The notes beneath the pieces are model-generated. The model ran no database searches, had not been told where the DNA came from, and was given only the letters and a program-made list of their open reading frames with translations. This document shows positions 11,422 to 21,499 of a stretch of 64,000 nucleotides of DNA, piece after piece (position 1 is the stretch's first letter; every line of letters begins with the position of its first letter). This DNA is from Vanessa cardui. Its lineage: Eukaryota > Arthropoda > Insecta > Lepidoptera > Nymphalidae. Location of the stretch: positions 3,658,001-3,722,000 of the forward strand of contig NC_061132.1 in assembly GCF_905220365.1 (NCBI RefSeq). The letters run 5' to 3'. The position numbers and the translations under genes were made by a program.

Positions 11422-11640
11422 GTGGACGAACAAATGGGCCAACTTATAACAACTGGTCACCAGCGCCCATTGAAATTGATCGTATAAGAAATTTTCGACG
11501 TTTCTTAAATAGCCAATACGCCAACTTTAGGAACTATGATGTTATTTCTCTTGTATCCAAAGTTAGACTGGCTAACATACCTTCCAAATTGCAAAGCAGC
11601 AACAATAAGTACTCAAAAGGGCAGACACAAAGCTATAGCA
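11422..11640 (+). repeat. Decayed copy of dispersed repeat M (SINE-like)
   Basis: GGTGGACGAACAAATGGGCC, then CACCAGCGCCCATTGAAATT, CGCCAACTTTAGGAACTATG and later short blocks keep the order I associate with a common lepidopteran dispersed repeat. No coding is present. Recognition is from memory of the motif order, not a database comparison. Confidence 0.5.
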
Positions 11641-11954
11641 GTATAATACTGTACTATATATTAGTAGGCAAATATTATTACAATATTATAAATGTAAAGA
11701 ATTTATATTTTTGAACATGTGTACGTTAATGTATACCGACAATATAACTTAATTACATAATTATGATTATACTAACTAAATAATTTCAGCTTCAAATTCA
11801 AATCGATCAATTGGTTATTGATGAGCTCCAGTGATTCGTTCAGCAAAAATATGATCAAAAAGAAATACATATGTATTAATAGTCGGATTGTACACTTTAT
11901 ATAAAAGCATAATGTAAATGGTAGTGTTATTACTGTAACAAATAATTTTATTAG

Positions 11955-12140
11955 TAACAAGCTGTGCCCGCGACCATACGCGATTGAATTTAACAAAAAA
12001 ATATGTTATTGTAGCCTTAGTATACTCCTTATTATATCAATTATCTGCCAGTGAAAGTCCCGTCATCGTCCAGCCGTTCCAGAGATTAGCCGCAACAAAC
12101 AGACAGACAAAAAATGTAAAGGATGTTATTTAGGTATATA
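11955..12140 (-). mobile_element. Decayed Helitron-like end
   Basis: AGCTGTGCCCGCGACCATAC, followed by text such as CCGTTCCAGAGATTAGCCG and AACAGACAGACA, matches the style of lepidopteran Helitron 3' ends read in reverse. The CTAG terminus is mutated (ACAAGCTG). The other end cannot be fixed. No coding. Confidence 0.45.
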
Positions 12141-13915
12141 AACCATATATACATACATATGCTTTGAGTAAAAAAGTGCTATTTTAATATTACAAACAGA
12201 TACTCCAATTTTATTATATGTTTAGATGTATGAAGCCAAGATTTAGTACGAGTAGTGTGGGTCGCGATTCCTCTTGCGAATTAAGTTTATCGGTTGTGGC
12301 GATTCTAAGAAAAACTTCGGCTGAGACAATTGCATTCAATTCGAGTCGACGGGACTTCTTTGGTCTTTCTTGTTTGTTTTTTTTCTTCAGACAGTTTCTG
12401 CTATTTCAATTGAAGTAGGAATAATTATGAACAAACCCTAGATTTACGTATTAATTCAGCTATATCGTGCACTATTTCCTAATAACCTCCTGGTTATGAG
12501 TGATATATCTTTATTTATAATACAACACTGTTACAGTTAACTATTTATTTCTACTTTAATTTTATTTCCGAAATTCCGAGAAAAGTTGCGTCGACGTCAA
12601 AACGTATTTTTTTCACAAATCCATAGTGAATATCATGAACAAATCAAGCTCTCAATTTTTTATCTGACTCTTCTTTTATTATGGCTGGAGTAGAGTATAC
12701 ATATGTGACCCGAGAACACATTAACATTATTTGTACTTTCATTTACAATAAATTAACAAACATTTTGTTGCCTGTTTGAGACGTGACTGATTACTGGCCA
12801 TTCGAACCAAGAGCGAGTTTGTGGAATCCACATGGTATCTAAATATACCAGTGCACGTAGCCATTGATCAGATTTGATGACGTGTATACTTACAATCTAG
12901 TTCATCTTTCAAAATTTTAATGACGCAATCGCTCATGTCGTATATAGCGAATGATGTTTATACTGTGAAGAAACAGTACATAATTATTTTGCACTTTTTT
13001 AAATTTAAATTAAGAAAGTCGTGCGAAATGTTTTTATTGACCTGAAAGAAAATAAAATACTTTAAAACGTTTTTTTTATAGTTCAGATAGATTAATGAGT
13101 AAAGGCTAAAGTGATTAATGATGGTAAGTGGTCGGTCCATAGGGCTGCAAGAGATACCATTCATTCCTAAAGCGCCGATGCGAGCTACGATGTTACGCCT
13201 CTTATGTCAGTACTTCTGTACTGAATGTAGTTTCCAAGCTGGTGGTCGCTTTAAAGGGTCTAGCTGACTTATTTTAAGGAAATTGCATTTGCAATTGAAA
13301 AAGACGCTAGGTCTTTGGATATAGTTTAACCTTTAAATATTCTGTCTACGGAGATATGGGGGTAACAGCCATAAGCTTTCGACTTTGTTCTATTGTGTAC
13401 AACCAAATGGAAACTTATGTTTTTATAATATGACGCAGTAGATTCTAAGGTAATTGTAAATTATTTTTGTGCTCGGTTTATCTCCAGTAATTCATATAAA
13501 AAACCAGCCTCAAAAATGACATATCATATACAGATATATGATATACATATACAGATTGTCAAATTCAGTCATTCTTATTGTTTATTATTGTTTTGTTTTT
13601 TAAAATATGGTAAACTTACAATTTTTAAATCACAGTAATAAAAAACTTACCATCTCGATGTTATGTATATACTTTATAAATCTTTCCATCCTATTCCTCA
13701 TATTGAATACTGCGACTATCACTAATGCTAAAGTTGATTTAATAATATTAAATCAACTTTAAAGAATAAATCTGATAAACCCAGTAGCGTGCGAATACTT
13801 CGTTTTGGATCATCTAAGTAGTAATCGTGTGCATAAGAAATTACTGATACTAGTACTGAAAACAAAGGCACACTTAACTTTTTGTTGGTTACGTTGGGGC
13901 GACATGAGCCGAGAT
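12141..13915. other. Unannotated AT-rich intergenic DNA
   Basis: The plus-strand frame at 12218-12418 is serine-rich and unrecognised, with no splice or family evidence. 13115-13215 looks like a decayed piece of dispersed repeat M (GATGGTAAGTGGTCGGTCCA). 13522-13560 holds an ATATGATATACATATAC mini-repeat. Nothing else is seen. Confidence 0.35.
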
Positions 13916-14181
13916 AGCCCAGTAGTAAGAAAGCGCGCATCTTAACCGATGATTATGACTTCTCACCCAGGCAAGCTCCACTGATTGTAGATGTGCTCAA
14001 TTTGTTAATGATTCATCTCCTGCTCGGCGGTGAAGGAAAACATCGTGAGGATACCTAATTTCATAATTTCATGTGGTTGCATTGGAACGACGTAGTGTAA
14101 TATGTTCCAAACCTTCTCCTCAAAGGGAGAGGATGCTTTAGCCCAGCCGTGGGAAATTTACAGGCTGTTGTTGTTGTTTTT
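13916..14181 (+). repeat. tRNA-derived SINE, family 1, copy C
   Basis: It begins GAGCCGAGATAGCCCAGTAG (A-box-like) and has a mutated B-box region. The body has CGGTGAAGGAAAACATCGTG and CCAAACCTTCTCCTCAAAGG, ending GGGAAATTTACAGGCTGTTG plus (GTT)n. It is essentially full length. Confidence 0.85.
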
Positions 14182-14344
14182 GCAGGGCTGCTGGTGTTAA
14201 GCCCGTCTAAGTTTATAACCAATGATCAGGTATTCTATTGACAAGCAGCAATTTGACTGAGCCAGCGTAACTACAAGGGACATATCATATCAGCTCCCAA
14301 AGTACTTATGTGGTTTTGCTACTAATGGCTTGGTCTTGAGCATG

Positions 14345-14530
14345 AAAGTAAATGGATATAGAGGGAGCGGACGACCCATGAAACGATAGATAGATTGATT
14401 GAAAGACGATAAGGCTAGAAAAAATATTGAATGTCAGATCACGTCAGATATGGAAGAATGGAAGAAGGAGATGTGTTGCGCCGACCCCAAGTAAATTTCG
14501 ATAAGGGCAGGATGATGATGATAACGATGG
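14345..14530 (+). mobile_element. RTE-like LINE 3'-end fragment
   Basis: Broken plus-strand frames read VNGYRGSGRPMKR, then KDD-KARKNIEC, QITSDMEEWKKEMCCADPK, and end in a (GATGAT) tail. This is the C-terminal end typical of RTE/BovB-like reverse transcriptases. It is heavily 5'-truncated, and a larger relative is at 61064-63325. Confidence 0.6.
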
Positions 14531-15593
14531 TTCATACTTCTTACATAGTCGATGTTATCGGCAGTGTTAGCAACATCCACACAACAACTATCTTTGCATG
14601 TTCGTCACCCTAAATAGACAATATTTTTTTTACAGAATTAAAAATTTTAAAGTAAAACATCAGAGCATCCAACTACAATATTACTAGTCTGATAAAATAC
14701 TGAACGCTAGCGATATCATTTCATATTGCCCTCGACCAATGATCATGTGCAAAATTATAACTTTAATAATTGCTATTGTGCAAAACGCACGCAGAGACTA
14801 CAGTAGTCGATCCACAAAGAATAAATTTTTAAAATTACATAAATGCGAAATAGTGATTGTTACTGTGTGTAAAAGACATATCTATAAATAATTCGTGTGC
14901 TGAAACGTTATCTAAACTGAATATTCAAAGGAAGTGAAGAAAAGGAGTGATCATATATGTGACGACAAACATTATAAAAATTGAAATTAAAAGAACAAAT
15001 AAAAATCGTTATAATTAGTGACCTTTCAAAACAAAAGAAATACGGACAAATAATAAACACTAGTGAGAGTGAACTTAACATTAAACTACATCAAACAAAT
15101 AAATATTTGTTACTTAAAATTAGGAGTTGATAAAAAAATGTTAAAAAATTGAAGGTGGTCAAAAATATCCTGATTAAACTACTACCTTCAAAGTCACTAA
15201 TACCGGTTAGATTGGTTTGAAAAATTTCATTGCTTGATGTAATGCTTATTTGGTTTAATGGTCAGGAAGATCGTAAATAGCCGGTTGAACCGAGGTCGAT
15301 TCCGACCGGCTCTAATATACTGATATATTTTCTAATTTTTATTTATGAACTGATATTCAAAACAAAATTTTATTAAAAAGTATCGTTATCCTATTAAGAA
15401 AAATGCTTCAGTATAACTAAGATTAAAAGTATAACTAAAAGTTCAGTATAACTAACATAAATATAATTTGAGATCACCAGCCATTAGTAAATTGCCACTA
15501 AGGACAGAGTGAAGATCTAAGATACATACATATGTATTGCCGACTAACTTATCCATTTGCACGTTCCGTTCCGCACACTAATACCATCATGGA
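14531..15593. other. Unannotated AT-rich DNA
   Basis: No gene recognised. 15245-15312 has a tRNA-like T-arm (GAGGTCGATTCCGACCGG) with a TGGTTTAATGG block upstream, but a full cloverleaf cannot be drawn. It is more likely a degenerate SINE head. Confidence 0.3.
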
Positions 15594-15800
15594 GAATGCA
15601 CAACTCATACAAGACTTGTTTGAAAGAATGAAAATAGAAACGACCAACCAAACTAAAGAAATTGTATTTGATAATTGTATCGAAGATGGATGATAAACTT
15701 CTACTGTTAATAAGTGAAATAAAAGAACTTAGAGCAGAAAACAATAACTTAAGAGAAAAATTAGCAAATATGGAAAAAATTCATGGTTTAACAGAAAACG
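15594..15800 (+). mobile_element. LINE 5'-region fragment (coiled-coil ORF start)
   Basis: An ATG frame starts MENAQLIQDLFERMKIETTN and, after a frame change, continues MDDKLLLLISEIKELRAENN and NLREKLANMEK. This is a charged coiled coil such as precedes the endonuclease in RTE/CR1-type LINEs. It is broken and short; the assignment is tentative. Confidence 0.4.
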
Positions 15801-16144
15801 AGTACTACTAGAATACTACTAGAGACTACATGAGCTAAATGCAAGTTTTAAAATGCCAAAAAGTATATAATTCAATGCAATAAACCAAATGAAAAAAATA
15901 TATGTTAATCTTCAGGATAGATGCTAGTTATTAATTGTGTTGAAAACATGATGTAATTAATTTGGTACGATAGAAAAAAATCGCAAAGTTACCTCTAAAA
16001 AAGTCTTTTTTTGTTTTTTAACTACACTTATATACCTTCAATAATTTTGGTCTTTTGTCAGATTATTCTACAAACAATATACTAAAAATTTATTATCTTA
16101 ATTATTTAGTAAAATCAATAGATTTTTTTTAAATCAGATTTTCT

Positions 16145-16500
16145 TATTTTCGACCAAAATGCGTAAGCATGTGTGCGTGAGCGCCTCGTACAGACACTGC
16201 CGGCCGAGGCCTGTTGCTATACAGACGTGTCGCTCTTTTCACCGCATCGTTGCGAATAAAATCTCGTAGATTTTATTTTTGTGTAATTTTAATTGTAAAT
16301 TAATTGTCGAATATTATTCTTTTATGTAAATAAATATATTAAGTTAAAATAGTCTAGTTGTAGTTAGCCATTTATTTTTTTGTTAAGTTATTTTTTATAA
16401 AGTTTAATTTTGTAAACATGGGAAATAAAGTACAATCTGTGAAGAAAACTAAAAAACGTTCATATAAATTAAGAAGCGGAACATATGAAAGATAATATGA
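16145..16500 (+). other. GC-rich patch followed by a short ATG frame
   Basis: 16145-16260 is clearly more GC-rich than its surroundings (GCGTGAGCGCCTCGTACAGA, GCCGGCCGAGGCC). It is followed by AT-rich DNA and, at 16419, an ATG in a good insect context opening MGNKVQSVKKTKKRSYKLRS and stopping after 25 codons at TAA. It could be a promoter and 5' exon of a broken gene or element. No family is recognised. Confidence 0.3.
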
Positions 16501-16524
16501 AAAGGTAACAGTATTTAATTAGTA

Positions 16525-16528
<4 letters not shown>

Positions 16529-16566
<38 letters not shown>
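16529..16566. repeat. (TA)n microsatellite
   Basis: About 19 uninterrupted TA dinucleotides. Simple repeat; likely length-variable. Confidence 0.95.
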
Positions 16567-16568
<2 letters not shown>

Positions 16569-16960
16569 ATAAATAATGATTATTGGAAACATTTATTAAA
16601 AACAATGCAATTAGTTCGCATAGAATCAGATTTTTCGAAATATTTCTTACAGTCACCATGGAGTATTTGGTCAATGCAAGCAAGTCCAAGAAGAATGTGC
16701 GGGTTCGATCCCCGCACTCTGAACTAAAATTTTTATTATTTTTAAAGGACTATATTTAAAAATATATTTATATTTTATAATTATTAAAATTTAATTGCTA
16801 ACAACTATGCATTTATTTTTCAGAATTAAGAAAATCGAAAAAAAAAACACGGAAGCTATTTCTATTACGTTAGAGTTTAATTTTATCAATTTTGTTTATA
16901 ATAGGAAATATAGTTATGTATGGATGAAATTTAATAATAAAAAAAAAAAAAAATACAAAT

Positions 16961-17047
16961 TAGCACATCACATGAATATTTAGTGGTGCTTGCCTGGGTT
17001 TGAACCCGCAATAAGATGCGCGCGTTCTACCCACTGGGCCATCTTGA
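16961..17047 (-). repeat. tRNA-derived SINE, family 1, head fragment (copy D)
   Basis: On the minus strand, AAGATGGCCCAGTGGG and GCGGGTTCAAACCCAGGCAA give clear A and B boxes. Only the head and the first part of the body remain. The gap of a few bases between the boxes compared with other copies shows a small deletion. Confidence 0.75.
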
Positions 17048-18052
17048 AATATGTAATTGTTGTGAACCAAAGAACTAAAATATTTAGAAGTGTCATATAC
17101 GTAATTCAATATTTTTTAAAGATTGGAAATAGTATCAATTGAATAGTACAAATTTTAGCTCGTAGCTTCAGTGAAAGTGGGTGAAATATTGATTGCAAGT
17201 ATCCAAGATATTTTAATAACGAACGACGACGAACGAATAATTAAAAAAAAAATATTTTAATAAAAAAATTGAAACGAAATTTATTTGTTTTTTTGTTAAA
17301 CCAAAAATAAATAAAAATATATGAATTTAATTGAATCAGTTCTATTTCAAATATCAGTCAAAAACAATACAAATAATTCTAATATCCAAACTATTTTTAT
17401 GAGATTTATGACTAAACCCACTGTGATTGACCGAGTTAACCAATAATTCTACTAAACCGACTTGACGATATTATTTTTATAGTAACTTTTTGATGCTGAC
17501 TTTTTTAACTTAATTTTTTTTCTTTGTGTACCGATATTAGTAAAATGAACAAACTCTACGCTTTTTGTCAGTGTACAAATTACGAACAGTTCCAATTTTA
17601 TTTAATAAATCGCTTAACAAACTTATAAAATTTAAAAATAGGTACGATTTAATATAATATAGTATTACAACTAATTGAATTGATACAGTAAAAATTAAAG
17701 AAAAAAGTGTTTAAATTAACTATTTTTTGTACATGAAATAAGAATAATTTAAGTTTAATTAATTCAGTTTAATTTTATCATAATTTTTTAAATGACACAA
17801 AAAAATTAAAATAATTCTGTTGTCCTGTCTATTTTTATGAAATCTATGATTGATAGAATTGATAGAATTGACTTCGCTTCGCTTTCGCTCGGCGCGGCGC
17901 GCGGCGGTTCGGCGCCATCTGTTGGAATATTCAGGCGTAACCTCGCCGCCTCGTTAAGCTTAGTGCGCGCGGGGACATGCCGTTTTTGTCGTTAGTGTAA
18001 GTGTATGCGCGTGATTCTCAAGGGCAATTAGCTCCTGTAGTCCCCTTAAGCT
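17048..18052. other. AT-rich DNA ending in a GC-rich block next to the Dong-like LINE
   Basis: 17048-17865 is very AT-rich with no gene. 17870-18045 is strongly GC-rich (GGCGCGGCGCGCGGCGG) and stops abruptly at the TTA microsatellite flanking the LINE. It is non-coding in all frames as far as I can read. It may be a fragment of another element or a CpG-rich region. Confidence 0.35.
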
Positions 18053-18061
18053 TTATTATTA
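18053..18061. repeat. (TTA)3 flank at the 3' end of the Dong-like LINE
   Basis: TTATTATTA directly abuts the 3' end of the LINE read on the minus strand. With the longer (TAT)n at 21228-21258 it suggests insertion into a TAA microsatellite. Confidence 0.6.
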
Positions 18062-21000
18062 TTTTTTTTTATTTGTTTTCATTCATATATAATTACATTT
18101 TTAAATATAAAATACGAACATAAAATATATTTAAAAATATAAAATACAGAGGCCAACCAGTGGCGGGAACAGGGTCCAAGCCACCGGTGGTCAGGGCTCC
18201 AGCGAGAGGAACTTCCTCACAATACGCGCCGTGCCGAGGAGTACTGCCTTCTGCATCAGGCCCTTGACCCAGCTACCTAACGAGAGCCTCTTAAGGTGTT
18301 GGTCGAGGCTCTTGGCCATTAGGCCATTCGCTGAAACAACTATCGGCACAATAACTGCTGTATCCACATCCCACATGTCGACAATCTCGTGAGCTAAGTC
18401 AAGATATTTTATTTGTTTATCTTTCTCAGCCTTCACGAGATTCTCGTCATGAGGGATGGTGATGTCAACAATTATCGTGCGGCGCTCTGACCGGTCTATC
18501 ACCACTATATCAGGTTTGTTGGCGACAACAGTCCTGTCAGTGATTATAGATCGGTCCCAGTACAGCGTGATATGACCATTCTCGAGAACTGGGTCGGGCA
18601 CATAACTGTAGTATGGTACCTCTGATACCACAAGACCGTATCGAAGTGCAAGTTGTTGATGGATAATCTTGGCCACTTGATTATGTCTGTGCAAATACTC
18701 TCCGTTAGCAAGACGAGAACAACCGGAAATAATATGTCTAAGGGATTCGCCCGGAGTGTGACACGCCCGACATATGTCCACCGTGCCATCCCTCACAATA
18801 TACTTCCGGTAGTTGTTCGTCATGATAACTTCGTCCATAATCGCACAGACAAAACCTTCGGTTTCACCAAATAGGTTGCCGAACCGTAGCCAAGATACGG
18901 ACGCCATAAAGTCCACATCGGGTCCATGAAGGGCCCGATAGAAGCGTCCGTGTAACTCCTTGCTCTTCCATACTTCCTTGCGGTTCTCAGTACTTAGTAC
19001 TACAGGTTTGCGCCAGTTCTCTTTGCCTAAGGAGAGCGGAGTTAGTCCCTTGTCTATTGTAACTACTACTCGGTGCATATCCAAGTTAGTGTGGAGAAAA
19101 TACTCCCTGAGTTTGTATACCTCACGGTTATGTAGGGTCTTGGCATTTAAAAAGCCACGGCCACCACATCTCCGTGGGATGTACAATCTCATCACCGAAG
19201 ACCGAGGATGATGCATTCGATATGTAGTCAACAGGACACGGACTCTCCTATCCAATGCGTCTAGTTCTTTTTGAGTCCACTTGAGTATGCCGAAAGAGTA
19301 CATCAAGACCGGCATGACCCAACCATTGAAGGCGCGAACCTTATTGCCACCTGATAAAAGACTTTTGAGTACCTTTTTCAGGCGACCAAAGAAACGCTCC
19401 TGCAATGATTGTTTCATGTCGGTCACATTGATGCCTAACGCTTCCGACATACCCAAGTATTTGGATGATGCGTTTGCGGACAGTGACTTAAAGTTTATGG
19501 AATCTGAAAGTTGTAATCCGTCAGATTCCACAATCTCTCCTCGCTTTACATGCATAACCGCGCATTTGTCAACTCCAAATTCCATTCTAATAGAATTACT
19601 AAAAGTTTCTGTTACCTTTAGTAACTCTACCAGTTGTAAATCTGAAGGTGCAAAGAGCTTAAGGTCATCCATGTAAAGTAGGTGGGATATTACTTTACCT
19701 CCTCTCCGCAAACGATAGCCCAGCCTTGAGCTCTCCAACAGAGTACTTAGAGGGTTCAAGGCTAAACAAAACCACAATGGACTCAAACTATCGCCCTGGA
19801 ATATTCCCCGCTCAATCCTTATCGGTTCGTCATTACTATGAATCGTTCGACATCCTGGATAGCGAAGGACTGTCCGCCATTGTCCCATACATGATCTCAA
19901 GAAACTGCATAGAGTTGTATCTAATTTATACAACTCCAGCACCCTCAAGAGCCATGTATGCGGCACGGAATCATAGGCCTTCTTGTAATCTATCCAGCAT
20001 GTCGACAGACTCTTTCGAGAACGACGAACCTGTTGGCTAATGGTCATATCAATGAGGAGTAGCTCCTTAGTGCCTCGTGATCCACCCTTACATCCATTCT
20101 GAGAGACGGACAAAATAGTATTATTTTCTATGTGACTATTAATCTTATCTCTCAGAATGGAGGTAAGGAGCTTATAGACCGTCGGTAAACAAGTAATCGG
20201 TCTATAATTTTTAGGATCTGTTGCACTACCTGACTTATGGAGCAGGTGGGTGACTCCGGTGGTAAGGAACTGTGGTAGCGACCCAGACTCTAGAGCTGAC
20301 TGGAACTGAGATGCCAAGCATTCATGCGAGCTGCGCAGCCACTTTAGCCAAAAGCTATGAAGCCCGTCCGGTCCTGGAGACTTCCAGTTTGGAACGGACC
20401 GAACTGCAGCGGCTACATCTTCAGAAGCGATGGAAATTTCTCCCATCGCTTCCAAAGGCTCGCACGCTTGCCTGACTTCCCGCATCCAGTCACCTTCTAT
20501 GTGGTCGACGGGTACCGACCAGATGTTGCGCCAAAATGTATTCGTGGCATCATCATCCGGGCGACACCCATCGCTCACACCCTCGTCGAGTCGCTCCCAC
20601 GTTCTGTACACCCACCTTTGATCGCTCTGGAACATGCGATTCAAGTAATAACGGTCCACTCGCCGCCTGTACCGACGGATGCGGCTTGCCCATGCATAAA
20701 CTTTTTGTTTTAGGAAGTCAATACGCTCCACGACATGGGACGGATATTCTTGCGGACTGATACCAGTCCCCAAGAACGCCCGCCCCACGAAACGCATTAC
20801 ACGTGGACGCGTATTCCCTTCCTTAAAACAACATAGTTTTCCAATGAGCACTCTGGTCTCATTAATACGTTTCTCAATCCTGCTCTGCCAGGCCGGTGCA
20901 ACAGCCTCTGGTCGTGTAGCACGTTCGGTGTCTTCAAATGTAACACCAGCTACACGACATGCTGCAACAGCCGCACAAAACAGAATTGAGTGCGTATCCT

Positions 21001-21227
21001 CGAGATTTTCACTGCCCCCAAAATAATCTGTGAGCAGTGAATCCAGAGTGCACACTAGGTCCCTATTCCGTTTAGTCATGGGTAAACGTGGCAACCGTGG
21101 CCTAAGCTCAGCGGGAATGTCACGATACTCCCGAATCGCATCCTCCAGTGCGCTCCTCAGTTGATCACTGTACTTACTTGTTGTAATAGCCAAGTCACCC
21201 TCGCCCTCATCATCATCATCTGGGCCC
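18062..21227 (-). mobile_element. Dong/R4-like LINE with restriction-like endonuclease
   Basis: This element encodes reverse transcriptase and a restriction-like endonuclease for target-primed reverse transcription. It lies on the minus strand between TTA/TAT microsatellite tracts, as known for Dong elements, which enter TAA repeats. The 5' end is truncated: the frame is open right up to the microsatellite with no upstream ATG, so the usual N-terminal DNA-binding fingers are missing. The 3' untranslated region is about 130 bp of AT-rich DNA. It lies about 50 bp downstream of Gr-B exon 1, presumably in that gene's first intron. Confidence 0.85.
18191..21193 (-). CDS. Reverse transcriptase/endonuclease of the Dong/R4-like LINE (5'-partial)
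   Basis: About 1000 codons are open without a stop. The displayed start is a TTG; the real start lies upstream and is lost, and the open frame continues a few codons further up through an acidic D-rich run. Visible motifs: WKSPGPDGL near residue 270, RT motif CWIDYKKAYDSVPH near 399-412, FQGDSLSPL near 465-473, and the YMDD box at 507-510. A CCHC finger follows (C808, C811, H820, C825), then the endonuclease signature KPD at 893-895 followed by VDIT with D910. These are the R2/R4-type C-terminal domains in the usual order. The uninterrupted frame implies recent insertion, although the missing N-terminus should make this copy non-autonomous. The open frames on the opposite strand are shadows. 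Confidence 0.88.
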   Translation of the reverse strand: MAITTSKYSDQLRSALEDAIREYRDIPAELRPRLPRLPMTKRNRDLVCTLDSLLTDYFGGSENLEDTHSILFCAAVAACRVAGVTFEDTERATRPEAVAPAWQSRIEKRINETRVLIGKLCCFKEGNTRPRVMRFVGRAFLGTGISPQEYPSHVVERIDFLKQKVYAWASRIRRYRRRVDRYYLNRMFQSDQRWVYRTWERLDEGVSDGCRPDDDATNTFWRNIWSVPVDHIEGDWMREVRQACEPLEAMGEISIASEDVAAAVRSVPNWKSPGPDGLHSFWLKWLRSSHECLASQFQSALESGSLPQFLTTGVTHLLHKSGSATDPKNYRPITCLPTVYKLLTSILRDKINSHIENNTILSVSQNGCKGGSRGTKELLLIDMTISQQVRRSRKSLSTCWIDYKKAYDSVPHTWLLRVLELYKLDTTLCSFLRSCMGQWRTVLRYPGCRTIHSNDEPIRIERGIFQGDSLSPLWFCLALNPLSTLLESSRLGYRLRRGGKVISHLLYMDDLKLFAPSDLQLVELLKVTETFSNSIRMEFGVDKCAVMHVKRGEIVESDGLQLSDSINFKSLSANASSKYLGMSEALGINVTDMKQSLQERFFGRLKKVLKSLLSGGNKVRAFNGWVMPVLMYSFGILKWTQKELDALDRRVRVLLTTYRMHHPRSSVMRLYIPRRCGGRGFLNAKTLHNREVYKLREYFLHTNLDMHRVVVTIDKGLTPLSLGKENWRKPVVLSTENRKEVWKSKELHGRFYRALHGPDVDFMASVSWLRFGNLFGETEGFVCAIMDEVIMTNNYRKYIVRDGTVDICRACHTPGESLRHIISGCSRLANGEYLHRHNQVAKIIHQQLALRYGLVVSEVPYYSYVPDPVLENGHITLYWDRSIITDRTVVANKPDIVVIDRSERRTIIVDITIPHDENLVKAEKDKQIKYLDLAHEIVDMWDVDTAVIVPIVVSANGLMAKSLDQHLKRLSLGSWVKGLMQKAVLLGTARIVRKFLSLEP

Positions 21228-21258
<31 letters not shown>
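21228..21258. repeat. (TAT)n / TAA microsatellite at the LINE 5' end
   Basis: Ten TAT/ATT units abut the truncated 5' end of the Dong-like LINE. It is the matching half of the target microsatellite. Confidence 0.9.
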
Positions 21259-21259
<1 letters not shown>

Positions 21260-21305
21260 TGTGGAAAACAATATGATATCATAAGCTATAGAAGGTAAAA
21301 CTTAC

Positions 21306-21482
21306 GTATGCAAACGAGATATATGTACAAGGGAAACACGCAACCGGGGCACACAGTAACTCTGTACTCCTTGTTGAGTGGTACGAAGCGTAAATGTGCA
21401 ACGCCGATTATTCTTGAAATGCGCAGCACTAACGCTAGTGGGCCATTTACCGTACACGACACTGATTCAGTACCAAACAGCT
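21306..21482 (-). pseudogene. Gustatory receptor-like first exon, Gr-B
   Basis: On the minus strand a 177-base open segment lies between a TTATAATTTTAG acceptor-like site and a CGTAAGT donor. It reads NGPLALVLRISRIIGVAHLR and continues with a hydrophobic stretch. This aligns with exon 1 of Gr-A (GALGFVLRLSRALGLAPLRF) and of Gr-C (SGPLARVLRISSLLCVVPL), and ends in the same phase 1. No in-frame ATG is present at the equivalent position, so either the start is mutated or a small upstream exon exists. No second exon was recognised below it; the Dong-like LINE occupies the DNA beyond the donor. Likely a gene fragment. Confidence 0.6.
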
Positions 21483-21499
21483 CTAAAATTATAAAAAAA

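Noticed and set aside
12218..12418. Serine-rich frame as a possible gene
   Set aside because: Short, no family similarity, no splice or promoter context.
15245..15312. Possible tRNA with a GGTCGATTCCGACC loop
   Set aside because: The cloverleaf does not close and the spacing is wrong.
16690..16725. T-arm-like stem GTGCGGGTTCGATCCCCGCAC suggesting a tRNA gene
   Set aside because: No acceptor stem, D-arm or anticodon arm can be drawn upstream. It is better explained as a SINE or tRNA-derived remnant.
18653..20760. Several long plus-strand frames opposite the Dong-like LINE
   Set aside because: They are antisense shadows of the 1000-codon RT/endonuclease frame and have no motifs of their own.
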